In this document: positions 63,608-64,000 of the stretch, in pieces
Layout of the letters: every line of letters starts with the position of its first letter
Numbering within the stretch: the stretch's first letter is position 1
Assembly (NCBI RefSeq): GCF_003076455.1
Contig: NZ_CP020918.1
Coordinates: forward strand, 4,500,001 to 4,564,000
Direction of reading: 5' to 3'
From: Flavobacterium faecale
Lineage (GTDB): Bacteria > Bacteroidota > Bacteroidia > Flavobacteriales > Flavobacteriaceae
Length of the DNA: 64,000 nt
The notes under the pieces: model-generated
Seen by the model: the letters and a program-made list of their open reading frames with translations, nothing else
Told to the model about the DNA's origin: nothing
Database searches by the model: none
Made by a program: the position numbers and the translations under genes

Positions 63608-64000
63608 GTGGAAAAGAGCTAGACTCTCTTTGAAAGGCAAACGCAACGAAGAACAATTTAGATTTAAACAAGAGCAGATAGAAACATTAAAGAGTTTGGA
63701 AGATAGCGGTTATATTGATTTATATTTTGGAGACCAAAGTCATTTTGGACTCTCTCCTAATGTGCCTTATGCTTGGCAAACAAAGGATAATCCAATTTTG
63801 TTACCCGCTGCTAAAGGTAAATATCAGAATGTAGTTGGATTAATGACCCGTAAAAATAAACTCTATTTCGAAACACTTGAAACAACCTTTAATTCAGATA
63901 GAATCATCAGTTTTATGAATCGATTTGTGGAACAAACCATTAAAAAAACCATTGTAATTCTTGACAATTCTCCCATACACAAATCAAAGAAGTTTATGGC
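63591..64000 (+). CDS. IS630-type transposase, C-terminal catalytic frame (partial)
   Basis: In the +1 frame relative to the HTH part, open from after TAA at 63588-63590 to the window end. The translation GYKWKRARLSLKGKRNEEQF continues the usual IS630 sequence directly after KVTG. DDE_3 motifs: first Asp in DLYFGDQSHFGLSPNVPYAW and second in IVILDNSPIHKSKKF. The last Glu is beyond the edge. A shift between 63591 and 63607 (candidate sites AAAA and GGG) would fuse both parts. Confidence 0.75.

Larger units (their letters stand above)
63165..64000 (+). mobile_element. IS630-type insertion sequence (partial, right end off the window)
   Basis: It comprises the two transposase frames from 63215 to the edge of the window plus an AT-rich left end. 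The exact left inverted repeat cannot be fixed without the right end; it should lie between the mqo promoter (63095) and 63200, next to a TA dinucleotide if this is a canonical IS630 member. A TATATTTA -7-like element (63200-63207) sits directly before the ATG. Confidence 0.7.

Overview
The window looks like a chromosomal segment of a Flavobacterium-type member of the Bacteroidota. The evidence is AT-rich DNA, -7 promoter elements of the form TAnnTTTG in front of most genes, type IX secretion (T9SS) C-terminal sorting tails on two secreted proteins, SPI and SPII signal peptides, and lineage-typical families (DUF4834, DUF3810, DUF5606, DUF4197, TIGR03643, type III glutamine synthetase, a pyrG-yidC pair). 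Most of it is core housekeeping DNA. No tRNA, rRNA or CRISPR array was seen. The only clear mobile element is an IS630-type insertion sequence running off the right edge.

Layout. 1-8.4 kb: a partial DUF4834 gene, an outer-membrane beta-barrel, a GNAT-like protein, a lipoprotein, an alpha-oxoamine synthase (sulfonolipid or sphingolipid first step), a HipA-like kinase/DUF3037 pair, a NYN-domain protein and an FMN-binding glutamate-synthase-like enzyme. 8.5-13.6 kb: two tandem paralogous 7TM-DISM hybrid histidine kinases; the second is split by an in-frame TAA exactly between the kinase and receiver parts. 13.8-22.7 kb: rdgB, a DEAD-box RNA helicase with a basic Gly/Arg-rich tail, a carboxypeptidase-regulatory-like protein, a 36-residue Lys/Glu-rich protein, two overlapping unknown exported proteins and pepD. 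22.7-23.5 kb: an 800-base gap with a GC-rich hairpin block and two perfect DnaA-box sequences. 23.5-36.2 kb: a T9SS-exported beta-helix protein, a DNA glycosylase, DUF3810, NDH-2, an acyltransferase, a Nudix hydrolase, metallo- and subtilisin-like peptidases, a nitronate monooxygenase-like enzyme and mnmA. 36.5-43.8 kb: a lipoprotein, a MORN-type protein, yidC, pyrG, DUF3820 and a PurM-like enzyme. 44.0-48.4 kb: an FAD amine-oxidase-like protein divergent from an overlapping four-gene operon (TetR, ABC1 kinase, TIGR03643, SDR). 48.5-52.0 kb: divergent type III and type II glutamine synthetases. 52-61.3 kb: TerC, lipoproteins, purU, a tandem pair of candidate small RNAs, an alpha/beta hydrolase, mazG, DUF5606, def and a FUSC transporter-like protein. 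61.5-64 kb: mqo and the IS630-type transposase.

The strongest new observation is the tandem small-RNA pair at about 55.44-56.05 kb. Two copies share an upstream box, -33 and -7 elements, a transcript body identical at 46 of 51 positions and a Rho-independent terminator, all at identical spacing, while the promoter spacers and the DNA between the copies have diverged. Also notable are the split hybrid kinase, a run of four hairpins ahead of the second kinase that could be an RNA gene or an operator array, an SDR without its catalytic tyrosine in the ABC1/TIGR03643 operon, paired C-run motifs between the two glutamine synthetases, and several families of short degenerate repeats at gene 3' ends.
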